Below are positions 8,238-19,250 of a DNA stretch of 62,385 nt, in pieces. This DNA comes from an uncultured Alphaproteobacteria bacterium. Its GTDB lineage: Bacteria; Pseudomonadota; Alphaproteobacteria; Bin65. Below the pieces are notes generated by a model that was not told the DNA's origin, did no database searches, and worked only from the letters and a program-made list of their open reading frames with translations. Within the stretch, counting starts at the first letter, position 1. The number at the start of each line of letters is the position of its first letter. A program made the position numbers and the translations under genes. The stretch lies in assembly GCA_947259335.1 (NCBI GenBank), contig CAMYMQ010000384.1, positions 1 to 62,385 of the forward strand. The letters run 5' to 3'.

Positions 8238-9416
8238 TCAAAGCGACCGGCCAATAATTTCCCGCATGATCTCGTTGGTGCCGGCATAGATACGGTGAAC
8301 CCGGGCATCGGCCCACGCTCGGGCGATCCAGGTGTCCCACATGTAGCCCATGCCGCCGTGAAGCTGCAGGCAGTCGTCGAGAACGCGGTCCTGCAGCTCG
8401 GTGGTCCACAGCTTGGCCATGGCCGCCGTCTCCGGATCGAGCCAGCCTGCGGCATGCTCGGCGATGCAGCGGTCGACGAACTCGCGGCCGACGCGGACCT
8501 GGGTCGCGGCGTCGGCCAGCTTGAAGCGGCTGTTCTGGAAGTCGATGATGCGCTTGCCGAAGGCCTTGCGCTCCTTGACGTAATCGATGGTGATCTCCAG
8601 CGCCGCCTCGCAGACGGCCATGGCGCGCACGGCGACGATCAGGCGCTCCTGGACGAGGCCGCTCATCAGCAGGCGCCAGCCGTCATTCTCCTCGCCGAGC
8701 CGGTTGGCGACCGGCACCCGCACGTCCTCGAAATAGAGAACCGCCGTGTCCTGGGCCTTGTTGCCGATCTTCTTGAGGTTCTGGCTCTTGATGTAGCCGG
8801 GCGAGTCCGTGTCGACGACGAGCAGCGACACGCCCTTGGCGCCCAGCGACGGGTCGGTCTTGACCACCAGCAGGATCATGTCGCCGATGATCCCGTTGGT
8901 GATGAAGGTCTTGGAGCCGTTGACGACATAGTCGTCACCGTCCCGCACGGCGCTGGTCCGCACCGCCTGGAGGTCGCTGCCCGTGTCCGGTTCGGTCATG
9001 CCGATCGAGGCGATCTTCTCGCCGGTCGCCATGGCGGTCAGATAGCGCTGCTTCTGGTCGTCGCTGCCGAACTTCACCAGGAACGGGGCGACGATATAGG
9101 AATGCAGGTCCCACGCGGGCGCGGCCAGGCCGAAACGGCCCAACTCCTCGATCACGATCGCGTCGTACAGGAAGCCGGCCTCGGCGCCGCCATAGGCCTC
9201 GGGTATGCTGGTGCCGAGGAGGCCCTGCTCTCCGGCGCGCAACCAGATCGACCGGGGCGTCTCGCCGGCATCCTCCCATCCCGCGTAGTGCGGAACCACT
9301 TCGGCCTCGAGGAAGCGCCGGACGGAGTCGCGGAATATCTCGTGATCGGAGTCGAAGATGGTCCGAGCGAACCGGGGCGTCGCGGTGGACCTTTCCTCCT
9401 TGGGCGGGGCCGTCAT
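8238..9416 (-). CDS. Acyl-CoA dehydrogenase family protein
   Basis: A 392-residue FAD flavoprotein of standard acyl-CoA dehydrogenase length: alpha-helical N-domain, beta-barrel with GMTEPDTGSD, and C-terminal helical domain with RKAFGKRI and QLHGGMGY. It should oxidise an acyl-CoA at the alpha-beta bond and pass electrons to ETF. In most members the catalytic base is Glu in a YEGT segment near the C-terminus; here it reads IYAGTNEI with Ala378. Long-chain and isovaleryl enzymes lack that Glu too and use one from another helix, so CEAALEITIDYV is the place to look for the base. It is probably cotranscribed with the downstream flavin reductase. Confidence 0.9.
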   Translation of the reverse strand: MTAPPKEERSTATPRFARTIFDSDHEIFRDSVRRFLEAEVVPHYAGWEDAGETPRSIWLRAGEQGLLGTSIPEAYGGAEAGFLYDAIVIEELGRFGLAAPAWDLHSYIVAPFLVKFGSDDQKQRYLTAMATGEKIASIGMTEPDTGSDLQAVRTSAVRDGDDYVVNGSKTFITNGIIGDMILLVVKTDPSLGAKGVSLLVVDTDSPGYIKSQNLKKIGNKAQDTAVLYFEDVRVPVANRLGEENDGWRLLMSGLVQERLIVAVRAMAVCEAALEITIDYVKERKAFGKRIIDFQNSRFKLADAATQVRVGREFVDRCIAEHAAGWLDPETAAMAKLWTTELQDRVLDDCLQLHGGMGYMWDTWIARAWADARVHRIYAGTNEIMREIIGRSL

Positions 9417-9719
9417 CTCTGTCTTGCTCCAGGTCTGATTTCCGCGAAGGGTCGTTGGGCGATGTCATGCCAACCCCGGGCCCGCGCTGGCAACCCCGGA
9501 GATCACAGGGGCGCCTTGCAGCCACAGTATTCTGCCTTGAATTCCGCCAACCCTGTGCCAAACTGTCCCGGCCGATGAAGCCTGGCTGGGTCACCCGTCG
9601 GCGCAACGCGACAGCCGGACGAACGCAAAGCGCACGCGACCGCGCGTTTTGCCTTCGGACCGGACCAAGGGCAGGGCCGAAGATCCCCACAGCGCCCGAG
9701 CGGACTGACACGCAGACGC
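9417..9719. other. Divergent intergenic region between acyl-CoA dehydrogenase and bpt genes
   Basis: About 300 bp separating two divergently transcribed genes, so it must hold both promoters. I see no convincing -35/-10 pair, operator or coding sequence. Reading frames that cross it have random-looking, Arg-rich translations. Confidence 0.4.
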
Positions 9720-10454
9720 ATGACCACCCAGACCGCCAAACTGCCGCGCTTTTTCTATCGGATGCCGCCGCGTCCGTGTCCCTATCTGCCTGGGCGGACC
9801 GAACAGAACATCTTCACCGAGCTCGCCGGCCCGAACACGACCCAGCTTTACGATGCGCTGACCCAGGCGGGTTTCCGGCGCTCACACAATGTCGCCTATC
9901 GGCCCGCCTGCCCGGGCTGTCAGGCCTGCGTCCCGGTCCGTGTCGTGGTCGAGGACTTCAAGATCAGTGCGTCGATGCGCCGGATCCTCAGGCGAAATGA
10001 CGATCTGGTGCCGCTCGAGATTCGTGCCCGCGCAACGGCTGAGCAATTCCGGCTGTTCAACCGCTACGTCGGCTCGCGCCACGGCGACGGCGAGATGGCG
10101 GGCATGTCCTTCGCCGATTACATGGCGATGGTCCAGGACAGTCCCTTGCGGACGTTCCTGTCCGAACACCGGCGGGAGAATGGCGACCTGATCGCAGCCT
10201 GCCTGGTCGACCGGCTCAGCGACGGGCTATCGGCGGTCTACAGCTTCTTCGAACCCGGAGAGGCCGGGCGAAGCCTGGGATCGCTGATGATTCTCAAGCT
10301 GATTGAACGGACCAGGGAACTTGGGCTTCCCTATCTCTACCTGGGATACTGGATCGGCGGCAGCCAGAAGATGGCGTACAAATGGCGCTTCCGCCCGCTC
10401 GAAGGACTCGGGCCCGACGGCTGGGCGCAACTCGAACACGGCCCCCACGGCTAG
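9720..10454 (+). CDS. bpt: Aspartate/glutamate leucyltransferase (arginyltransferase family, Bpt)
   Basis: A 244-residue member of the bacterial Bpt/Ate1-type transferase family. The N-terminal domain carries the CPGCQAC cluster with an upstream CPYLPGR segment; the C-terminal GNAT-like domain holds YLGYWIGGSQKMAYK (about 207-221), strongly conserved in the family. Bpt transfers leucine from leucyl-tRNA to proteins with N-terminal Asp or Glu, marking them for ClpAP through the N-end rule. Length and motifs fit throughout. The gene stands alone, divergent from the acyl-CoA dehydrogenase gene and 138 bp ahead of the TRAP genes. Confidence 0.93.
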   Translation: MTTQTAKLPRFFYRMPPRPCPYLPGRTEQNIFTELAGPNTTQLYDALTQAGFRRSHNVAYRPACPGCQACVPVRVVVEDFKISASMRRILRRNDDLVPLEIRARATAEQFRLFNRYVGSRHGDGEMAGMSFADYMAMVQDSPLRTFLSEHRRENGDLIAACLVDRLSDGLSAVYSFFEPGEAGRSLGSLMILKLIERTRELGLPYLYLGYWIGGSQKMAYKWRFRPLEGLGPDGWAQLEHGPHG

Positions 10455-10592
10455 CTTCGGCACGCCTGTCCAGATGACTTCCTCGGATCGAGCCGCCTTC
10501 GCCGAAAGCCGGGATTGTGCCCGAGGCGTTGACCCGGTGCCCTGGCGGGTCGATATCCCATGACCTTGACCGGCAAACGCAGGGACACATCG

Positions 10593-11681
10593 ATGCGGCG
10601 TCGTTCCTTTCTCAAAGGAGCAGTGGCAGGAAGCGCGGCGGTCGCCGCCACGACCGTTGCGGCGCCGGCGGTCGCCCAGGAGCGTCTCCGGCTGAAGATG
10701 GTAACCTCGTGGCCCGCGAAGTTTCCTGGCCTCGGCACGTCGGCGCTCAAGTTCGCCGAAATCCTTCGTCAGGTTTCCGACGGCCGGATCGAGGTCGACG
10801 TCATTCCCGGCGGCAAGAACGTCCATGCGCTCAAGTGCAACGACGCGGTCCAGCAGGGCCTCGCCGACCTGTACCATTCCGCGGACTTCTATTACGCCGG
10901 CAAGGCGCCGGCCTATGTCTTCTTTTCGGCCGTGCCCTTCGGGCTGGACGCCGGATCGGCCTTGGCCTGGCTCTATCACGGCGGCGGCCAGAAGCTGTGG
11001 GACGAAGTCGGCGCCCAGTTCGGCGTCAAGCACCTGCTCGGCGGCAATACCGGCCACCAGATGGCCGGCTGGTTCAAGAAGCCGATCAAGACCGCATCGG
11101 ATTTCAAGGGCCTGAAGATGGCGATCGCCGGGGTCGGCGGCGACGTCCTGACGGCGCTTGGCGGCCTTCCCCGGACCCTGGCCCCCGCCGATATCGAACC
11201 CGCCCTGAAGGCAGGTGAGATCGACGCGGCGGAATGGGCCGGTCCGTGGAACGATCTGGCGCTCGGCCTCCAGCAAAGCGCCAAGGTCTATCACTATCCC
11301 GGATTTCAGGAGCCGGGGTCGATGTTGTCGATCGGTATCGCCCAAAAGCTGTGGACCCGCCTGACCGCGTCGGAGAAAGGCCAGTTCGAGGCCGCCGCCG
11401 CCGCCGCCGCCGCCTGGACGGCCGCGCAATTCGAGGCCAACAATCCGGTCGCCCTGGAGACCTTGATCGAGAAGTTCGATGTCACGCCGGTCAAGCTTCC
11501 CGACCCCGTCTACGCCCGTCTGGGCGAGGCCGCCCGTGACGCGATCGCGTCCGTGGCCGCCGCCGACCCTCTGGCGAAGAAAGTCCATGACAGTTACATG
11601 GCCTTTCGAAAGCGCGCCCAGGCGTGGAGCCGATTTTCCGAGGGCGCCTATGTCGGCAATCGGGCGCTGATCAAGTTCTGA
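10593..11681 (+). CDS. TRAP transporter substrate-binding protein (DctP family), first of two
   Basis: A Tat-type signal (MRRRSFLKG, then an Ala-rich core ending AVAQ) heads a roughly 362-residue periplasmic binding protein. I start it at ATG 10593 because twin-arginine signals begin here and AGGG lies about 8 nt upstream; an earlier in-frame ATG at 10560 would add 11 residues. TSWPAKFPGLGT, GGGQKLW and GNTGHQMAGWF match the branch that includes 2-oxo-acid and lactate binders (TakP-like), so an alpha-keto or hydroxy acid ligand is inferred. Eight GCC codons (11391-11414) give an Ala8 run. It is paralogous to the next gene. Confidence 0.88.
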   Translation: MRRRSFLKGAVAGSAAVAATTVAAPAVAQERLRLKMVTSWPAKFPGLGTSALKFAEILRQVSDGRIEVDVIPGGKNVHALKCNDAVQQGLADLYHSADFYYAGKAPAYVFFSAVPFGLDAGSALAWLYHGGGQKLWDEVGAQFGVKHLLGGNTGHQMAGWFKKPIKTASDFKGLKMAIAGVGGDVLTALGGLPRTLAPADIEPALKAGEIDAAEWAGPWNDLALGLQQSAKVYHYPGFQEPGSMLSIGIAQKLWTRLTASEKGQFEAAAAAAAAWTAAQFEANNPVALETLIEKFDVTPVKLPDPVYARLGEAARDAIASVAAADPLAKKVHDSYMAFRKRAQAWSRFSEGAYVGNRALIKF

Positions 11682-11785
11682 ATGCCCTGAACTGGGTGCC
11701 GGCCTGAAAAGTGCGCGCACAGGCACTGCGTTCCCCGTTGGCCACATGGTGACGGAAGCCGTCGGGCGCCGGGAGGCTAGTTGTG

Positions 11786-11813
11786 TTGCCTACACCTACT
11801 ATCCGTCTATAAT
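11786..11813 (+). promoter_or_regulatory. Sigma-70-like promoter upstream of second TRAP binding protein
   Basis: TTGCCT (11786-11791) and a perfect TATAAT (11808-11813) are separated by 16 nt. Transcription from here would give the binding-protein gene at 11965 a leader of about 145 nt, so the second binding protein and permease genes may be transcribed independently of the first binding protein. Confidence 0.6.
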
Positions 11814-11964
11814 CGCGTCATGCGGGTATCGGCCAATCGAACTGAGCGAAAAGTCGAAGACGGTCGATAGCTGTTGTGAAGGGTCAGGGACGAAGCCCTT
11901 GGCATTTGTGCATGGTCCTTCGCGATCCTAGGGAGAAACTCTTCAAGCAGTGTGAGGACCGTTC

Positions 11965-13065
11965 ATGAAACGCCGTAATTTCCTCTCGGGCGCCGCCGCA
12001 GCAACCGGCGCTGCCGCCGTCGCCGCCGCCAGCAGCTTTCCCAAGCCTGCCGTCGCGCAAAAGCGCATCACCGCCGTCATGGTCAGCACCTGGCCTCGTG
12101 ATTTCCCGGGCCTCGGCACCGGCGCCCAGCGCTTCGCCAAACGGCTCGAGGACGCGACCGAAGGCCGGATCAAGGTCCAGTACTATGCCGCAGGCGAACG
12201 TGTCGGCGCCTTCGCGGCTTTCGACGAGGTCGCCTCGGGCAAGGCCCAGATGTACCACGCCGCCGACTACTACTGGAAAGGCAAGCATCCCGGCTGGGGC
12301 TATTTCACCGCCGTTCCGTTCGGCCTCACCTACACCGAGATCAACGCCTGGATCCGCTTCGGCGGTGGCCAGGAGTTGTGGGACAAGCTCGCCGGTGAGT
12401 TCGGCCTGAAGAACGTCATGTGCGGCAACACAGGCGTCCAGATGGGCGGCTGGTTCCGCAAGGAGATCAACTCGGCCGCCGATCTCAAGGGTCTGAAGAT
12501 GCGCATGCCCGGTCTGGGCGGCGACGTCCTCGCCAAGCTCGGCGCGTCACCGGTTTCGCTTCCGGGCGGTCAGATCTACGAGAACCTCGTCTCCGGCGCG
12601 ATCGACGCGACCGAGTGGGTGGGGCCGTGGAACGACCGCTTCATGAAGTTCTACGAAGCGGCGAAATACTACTACTACCCCGGCTATCACGAGCCCGGCT
12701 CGATGCTCGCGCTCGGCATGAACGCCTCTTGGTGGGGCAGCCTCTCGAAGAGCGACCAGATCATCATCGAGAACGTCGCCTCCGCCGAGAACGACATCAT
12801 GATGGCCGAGTTCAACGCCAAGAACGGCGAGGCGCTGACCTCGCTGATCAACGATCACGGCGTCAAGCTGAGGCAGTTCAACGACGACATCTACGATGCC
12901 TTCGGCAAGGCGTCGGACGAGGTCTTCGCGACCGTCCGCGCCCACAGCCCGCTGGCCAAGTCGATCGACGACAGCTTCAAGAAGGCTCGCGCCAACCTGG
13001 CCGCCTGGACCAAGATTTCGGACCAGGCGTACGTGGCCCAGCGCAACCGCGTCCTCGGCATCTAG
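11965..13065 (+). CDS. TRAP transporter substrate-binding protein (DctP family), second of two
   Basis: A 366-residue binding protein with a Tat signal (MKRRNFLSG, Ala-rich core, cleavage near AVAQ at 33-36). The start has GTGAGGACC upstream. STWPRDFPGLGTG, GGGQELWDKL, GNTGVQMGGWF and TEWVGPWND are shared with the preceding paralogue and with TakP-like binders of 2-oxo acids or lactate. It keeps the YYYYPGYHEPGSM segment near the ligand site better than its paralogue, so it may be the principal receptor for the permease encoded just downstream. A 15-bp hairpin separates it from dctQ. Confidence 0.9.
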   Translation: MKRRNFLSGAAAATGAAAVAAASSFPKPAVAQKRITAVMVSTWPRDFPGLGTGAQRFAKRLEDATEGRIKVQYYAAGERVGAFAAFDEVASGKAQMYHAADYYWKGKHPGWGYFTAVPFGLTYTEINAWIRFGGGQELWDKLAGEFGLKNVMCGNTGVQMGGWFRKEINSAADLKGLKMRMPGLGGDVLAKLGASPVSLPGGQIYENLVSGAIDATEWVGPWNDRFMKFYEAAKYYYYPGYHEPGSMLALGMNASWWGSLSKSDQIIIENVASAENDIMMAEFNAKNGEALTSLINDHGVKLRQFNDDIYDAFGKASDEVFATVRAHSPLAKSIDDSFKKARANLAAWTKISDQAYVAQRNRVLGI

Positions 13066-13087
13066 CCGGGAACGGGCACAGGCTCCG

Positions 13088-13122
13088 TGGGAGGTGAGGC
13101 AATCACCTTGCTTCACCTCCCA
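13088..13122 (+). repeat. Stable intercistronic hairpin between dctP and dctQ
   Basis: A 15-bp inverted repeat (13088-13102 with 13108-13122, one G-T wobble) and 5-nt loop begins 23 nt after the binding-protein stop codon. There is no T tract. Such hairpins commonly protect the upstream mRNA from 3' exonucleases or cause partial termination, giving more binding protein than permease. Confidence 0.75.
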
Positions 13123-13181
13123 ATTCCTCATTCACTGACCTTTTCCTCGGCCGGTCCGCGGCCGGTCGTGTCGGTGCGCCA

Positions 13182-14261
13182 ATGAGCCAGTCGACTTCCG
13201 CCACCGCCAATGCCGGTGCGCCGCTCGTGCGTGCGCCGGTCCCTATCGAGGCCCAGGGCGCGATGCCCGTCGTGCTGCGCGTCTTCGCGCTGTCCGCGGT
13301 CGCCCTCGCCTTTGTTTTCGTTCTCAACGCCTATTTTGTCTTCTGGTTCGACTGGCCGGGAATCGAGAGTCTGTTCGGGTTGCTCGGCCTGTTCGGCTAT
13401 GGCCCGCCCAAACAGCCCCTGGGCGGAGGCCTGTTCCTCGCCTTGGCCCTGCTGCTGCTCTACGTCCTGACGTTTCTCGCGATCGCCTGGTACGTGCTGC
13501 GAACACGGCGCGCGTCGCTGCACCACGACGCGCAGACCCTATCGGACATCGCGGCCTACATAGCCCGGGCAGCCTTCTGGTCGGTCCTGCTGATCGGCTT
13601 TGTCGACAGCGCCATATCCTTCATCCGCGTCGAAGGTTTTCTGCCCGCGTTGATCGGCACCGAACTGTCGCAGCAACTGGGCCGCTCGGTGTTTCGGGGC
13701 GAATACGTCCACATGCCCCTGATCCTGGCCGGACTCGTCATCGCCTTCTTCTCCCGATCGCTGGGCTTCATCTGGCTCGCGCTGCTCGTCGTCGCCGCCG
13801 AGCTGGCGATCGTCATCCTGCGCTTCATCTTCTCCTACGAGCAGGCGTTTCTCGCCGACCTCGTGCGCTTCTGGTACGCGGCGCTGTTCCTGTTCTCCAG
13901 CGCCTACACCCTGCTCCACGAAGGGCATGTCCGGGTCGACGTCGTCTATATGGGTTTCAGCGAGCGGCGGAAGGCCTGGGCCAACGCGATCGGCGCGGTC
14001 ATCCTCGGACTGCCGGTCTGCTGGATCATCCTGACGATGGGCCTGTCCAACAAGTTCTCTTCGATCAGCGCGCCGTTGCTGACCTTCGAGGTCACCCAGA
14101 GCGGCTTCGGCCTCTATGTCAAATACCTGCTCGCCGCTTTTCTGCTGGTCTATTCGTTGAGCATGATGGCCCAGTTCATGAGCGGCCTGCTCAACAGTGC
14201 CGGAACGCTGCTCCACGAGCCCGATGCCGAGACACCGGTCCGGGAAGAGCAGCATGTCTAG
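13182..14261 (+). CDS. TRAP transporter small permease (DctQ), extended form
   Basis: A 359-residue membrane protein with about eight hydrophobic segments. The DctQ core is in the C-terminal part: VRFWYAALFLFSSAYTLLHEGHVRVDVVYM (about 226-255) and the helices after it. Ordinary DctQ proteins have about 160-180 residues and four helices, so the N-terminal half (about 30-215) is an extension with extra helices and a periplasmic or cytoplasmic loop. It is the small integral subunit of a tripartite ATP-independent periplasmic transporter, working with the binding proteins upstream and the large permease 25 bp downstream. Confidence 0.85.
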   Translation: MSQSTSATANAGAPLVRAPVPIEAQGAMPVVLRVFALSAVALAFVFVLNAYFVFWFDWPGIESLFGLLGLFGYGPPKQPLGGGLFLALALLLLYVLTFLAIAWYVLRTRRASLHHDAQTLSDIAAYIARAAFWSVLLIGFVDSAISFIRVEGFLPALIGTELSQQLGRSVFRGEYVHMPLILAGLVIAFFSRSLGFIWLALLVVAAELAIVILRFIFSYEQAFLADLVRFWYAALFLFSSAYTLLHEGHVRVDVVYMGFSERRKAWANAIGAVILGLPVCWIILTMGLSNKFSSISAPLLTFEVTQSGFGLYVKYLLAAFLLVYSLSMMAQFMSGLLNSAGTLLHEPDAETPVREEQHV

Positions 14262-14286
14262 GGCCAGAGGGAGGCGCGGTTAGGCG

Positions 14287-16950
14287 ATGGAAGTCTTTTT
14301 CCTCATCGTCCTGGTCGGTCTCATGGCCGCCGCGCTCGCGTCCGGCTATCCGGTCGCCTTCGCCCTGCCCGGTTCGGCCATCATCACGATCCTGCTCGCC
14401 GCCGTGTCGGGCTATCTCTTCACCGGCGACTCGGCGAGCTATTTCGCCCATGGCGGACCGACCGAGTGGCTGAACTCGGGGGTCACCAATTTCCGCGGGG
14501 TCTATTGGGATCCGGACCGCGATACGCTGATCGCGATCCCCTTGTTCGTGTTCATGGGCATCATGCTCGAGCGGTCCAAGATCGCCGAGGACCTGCTGGT
14601 GACCATGGCCCAGATGTTCGGGCGGGTTCCCGGCGGGCTCGGCATTTCGGTCGTTGTCGTCGGCGCGCTTCTGGCGGCGACCACCGGCATCGTTGGCGCC
14701 ACCGTCATCGCCATGGGGCTGATCTCACTGCCGGTGATGTTGAAGGCCAAGTACAGCAAGGCATTGGCGACCGGCACGATCAGCGCGTCGGGCACCCTCG
14801 GTCAGATCATTCCCCCGTCCATCGTGCTGATCATCCTCGCCGATCAGCTCTCCAACGCGACCGATCAGGCGCTCAACCTCCGCAAGGCCGAATACAAGCT
14901 GAACACCGGTTCGTCGCTGCTGCCGACGGATTTCGGCCTGACCTCGGCCAGCGCAGGCGACATGTTCCTGGGTGCGATGCTGCCGGGCCTCGTCTTGGTC
15001 GGCGTCTACATCATCTACATCCTGGCGGTGGCGCTTATCCGCCCGAAACTCGCGCCACCGGTCCCGAGGGAAGGGCAATTCGACCTTGCCTTCCTGCGTC
15101 GTGTCTTCCTCGTGCTGATCCCGCCGCTGGCGCTCATCTTCATCGTCCTGGGCTCGATCCTGCTGGGCATCGCGACCGTCAATCAGGCGGGTGCAATCGG
15201 CGCGACGGGCGCAACGATCATGGCGGGCTATCGGCTGCGCCAGGGAACCCGGAGCGCCTACTACCCCGCGATCCTGGCGATCGTCTCGGTGGTGGCCATC
15301 GGAGTCGTGCTGAGCCTGTTCACCGTCAACATCAAGAACATCCGGACACCCGAGGATTCCCTCGGCGTCACCCTGGCCGTGATCGCCGTCGGCGCGCTGC
15401 TGGTCTCCCTGGTATGGAGCGCCTGGCGGGTATTCAAGATCAACGACACGCTGCGCTACGTCATGGTCGAGACGGCCAAGACGACGTCCCTGGTCTTCAT
15501 CATCCTGCTCGGCGCGGCGATGTTGACCGCCGCCTTCCGCGCGTTCGGCGGCGAGGAACTGGTCCGGGACTTCCTGAGCGGGCTGCCTGGCGGCTTCATC
15601 GCCAAGTTCGCGCTCGTCATGGCGGTCATCTTCATCCTCGGCTTCTTCCTCGACTTCATCGAGATCGCCGTGGTGGTGGTGCCGATCATCGCCCCGATCC
15701 TGCTTGCCGACCCGTCGGCGAACGTGACCGCGGTATGGCTCGGCGTGATGATCGGCGTGAACATCCAGACGTCGTTCCTGACGCCGCCCTTCGGCTTTGC
15801 CTTGTTCTATCTGCGCGGCGTCGCGCCGAAGGAAGTCAAGACGACCGACATTTATCGCGGCGTGGTTCCGTTCATCCTGCTCCAGCTGGGCGCGCTGGGC
15901 GTGGTTTGGCTGTATCCGACCCTGGTGAACTACCTGCCGAACCGGATCTACCTCGGCTCGGAAAATGCGCCGCCGCCTCGGAATCCGCGCCTCCAGCGCT
16001 GTATCGAGGAACGCAACTTCACCATCTACGACCAGCGGGGCGACGAGCTCCGGGCGGCGATCACCAGGGCCTCGACCATGGACCTGGCCATGCTCCCGCC
16101 GGAACGGCGGCGCGATCTGACCAACGCCTTCCGCCAGGCCCTGCAGACCTTCCCGGTCGTGGCCGAAGTTCGCGCGGCCGATGCCGCGCTCCAGGCCTAT
16201 ATCCCGAGCTACGAGCCCCTGCACCGGCGTGTCCGCGCCATACAACGAGAGGCGCGTGGCTTTGAGGAAGAAATCAAGGCACTGGAGCAGAGGCTCCAGC
16301 GGCTCGGCAACAACACCGCGATCGCTGGCGCCTCGGCGGAGGAAGTCCAGCGGCGGATCGCCGATCTCAAGGCGCGCCATCAGCAGACGATCGCGACAAT
16401 CCCCGCCAACTGGCGGGAGGCGCGCCGCAAGTATGTCGAACTGGCCAAGAAGGAGCGGTTCGCACGCCTGAAGTACCGGCGAACGGTCGACGGCGCCTAT
16501 GAACCGATCATCGAGACCCGGCGGCTCGTCGCCCATGCCGACCGGCTGACCGCCCAGCGAAACGCGATGGAGTCGCTGGGGGCAAGCATCGCAACCGGCG
16601 ATCCGGAGAAAGTCAGCGAGGCGGCCGTGACGATCGAACGCGCGTTGCGCACGGTCGCGGGCACCAGCCGCATCCGCTCGGAACTGAGCAACCTCAGGCG
16701 CGCCCTGCGGGGCAGTTCGCCCAACCGCGAACGAGCTCAAAAAAGCTTCGATGAAGCCAAGAAGCGTTTCGACAGCGAGCAGGACTGGCGAACCAAGGCC
16801 AAGGATGGCCTGCTTCCCCAGTTGAACGCCTACGACGCGGCGATCCGAAGCACGATCGGTCTGCGGTTGCAGCGCCGCCTCGACTCGGACCAGGCCGCCG
16901 ATGTGGCGTCCTGCCTGTCGATACACCGCGACATTTCGCTGGACTTCTAG
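14287..16950 (+). CDS. TRAP transporter large permease (DctM) with long C-terminal coiled-coil extension
   Basis: An 887-residue protein; typical DctM has about 430. Residues 1 to about 550 are the many-helix permease with DctM landmarks (IPLFVFMGIMLE, GQIIPPSIVLIILADQ, QTSFLTPPFGFALFYLRGV). It carries a polar insertion near 195-225 and extra helices mid-protein. From about 555 to 887 the sequence is hydrophilic, charged and heptad-like (REARGFEEEIKALEQRLQRL), consistent with a coiled coil. DctM is the sodium-coupled channel subunit; the tail's role is unknown. Extended DctM proteins exist in the mannitol/chloroaromatic TRAP branch, so this is probably natural rather than a misread stop. Confidence 0.88.
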   Translation: MEVFFLIVLVGLMAAALASGYPVAFALPGSAIITILLAAVSGYLFTGDSASYFAHGGPTEWLNSGVTNFRGVYWDPDRDTLIAIPLFVFMGIMLERSKIAEDLLVTMAQMFGRVPGGLGISVVVVGALLAATTGIVGATVIAMGLISLPVMLKAKYSKALATGTISASGTLGQIIPPSIVLIILADQLSNATDQALNLRKAEYKLNTGSSLLPTDFGLTSASAGDMFLGAMLPGLVLVGVYIIYILAVALIRPKLAPPVPREGQFDLAFLRRVFLVLIPPLALIFIVLGSILLGIATVNQAGAIGATGATIMAGYRLRQGTRSAYYPAILAIVSVVAIGVVLSLFTVNIKNIRTPEDSLGVTLAVIAVGALLVSLVWSAWRVFKINDTLRYVMVETAKTTSLVFIILLGAAMLTAAFRAFGGEELVRDFLSGLPGGFIAKFALVMAVIFILGFFLDFIEIAVVVVPIIAPILLADPSANVTAVWLGVMIGVNIQTSFLTPPFGFALFYLRGVAPKEVKTTDIYRGVVPFILLQLGALGVVWLYPTLVNYLPNRIYLGSENAPPPRNPRLQRCIEERNFTIYDQRGDELRAAITRASTMDLAMLPPERRRDLTNAFRQALQTFPVVAEVRAADAALQAYIPSYEPLHRRVRAIQREARGFEEEIKALEQRLQRLGNNTAIAGASAEEVQRRIADLKARHQQTIATIPANWREARRKYVELAKKERFARLKYRRTVDGAYEPIIETRRLVAHADRLTAQRNAMESLGASIATGDPEKVSEAAVTIERALRTVAGTSRIRSELSNLRRALRGSSPNRERAQKSFDEAKKRFDSEQDWRTKAKDGLLPQLNAYDAAIRSTIGLRLQRRLDSDQAADVASCLSIHRDISLDF

Positions 16951-16968
16951 GCGGCCCGACCGGCCGCC
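16950..16968. terminator. Hairpin between convergent dctM and parC
   Basis: A perfect 7-bp stem (GGCGGCC 16950-16956, GGCCGCC 16962-16968) with loop CGACC occupies the 22-bp gap between convergent genes and could act on both strands. No T tract follows on either strand, so termination is inferred from position only. Confidence 0.4.
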
Positions 16969-16972
16969 GGCC

Positions 16973-19198
<2,226 letters not shown>

Positions 19199-19222
19199 TC
19201 ACTCCCCCTTTGAACCGCAGAT

Positions 19223-19250
19223 ATAGTAGTAACAGCCCCCTATCCGTCAA
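19223..19250 (-). promoter_or_regulatory. Candidate sigma-70 promoter for parC
   Basis: On the minus strand TTGACG (19250-19245) and TACTAT (19228-19223) are 16 nt apart, about 25 nt before the parC start. The -35 box overlaps the recO stop codon. The -10 is an imperfect match. Confidence 0.5.

Noticed and set aside
7257-9578. A 773-residue frame opposite the Mpo1-like, flavin reductase and acyl-CoA dehydrogenase genes
   Set aside because: It runs antisense across three recognised genes, and its translation is low-complexity His/Arg/Asp-rich sequence, as expected of a GC-rich shadow frame.
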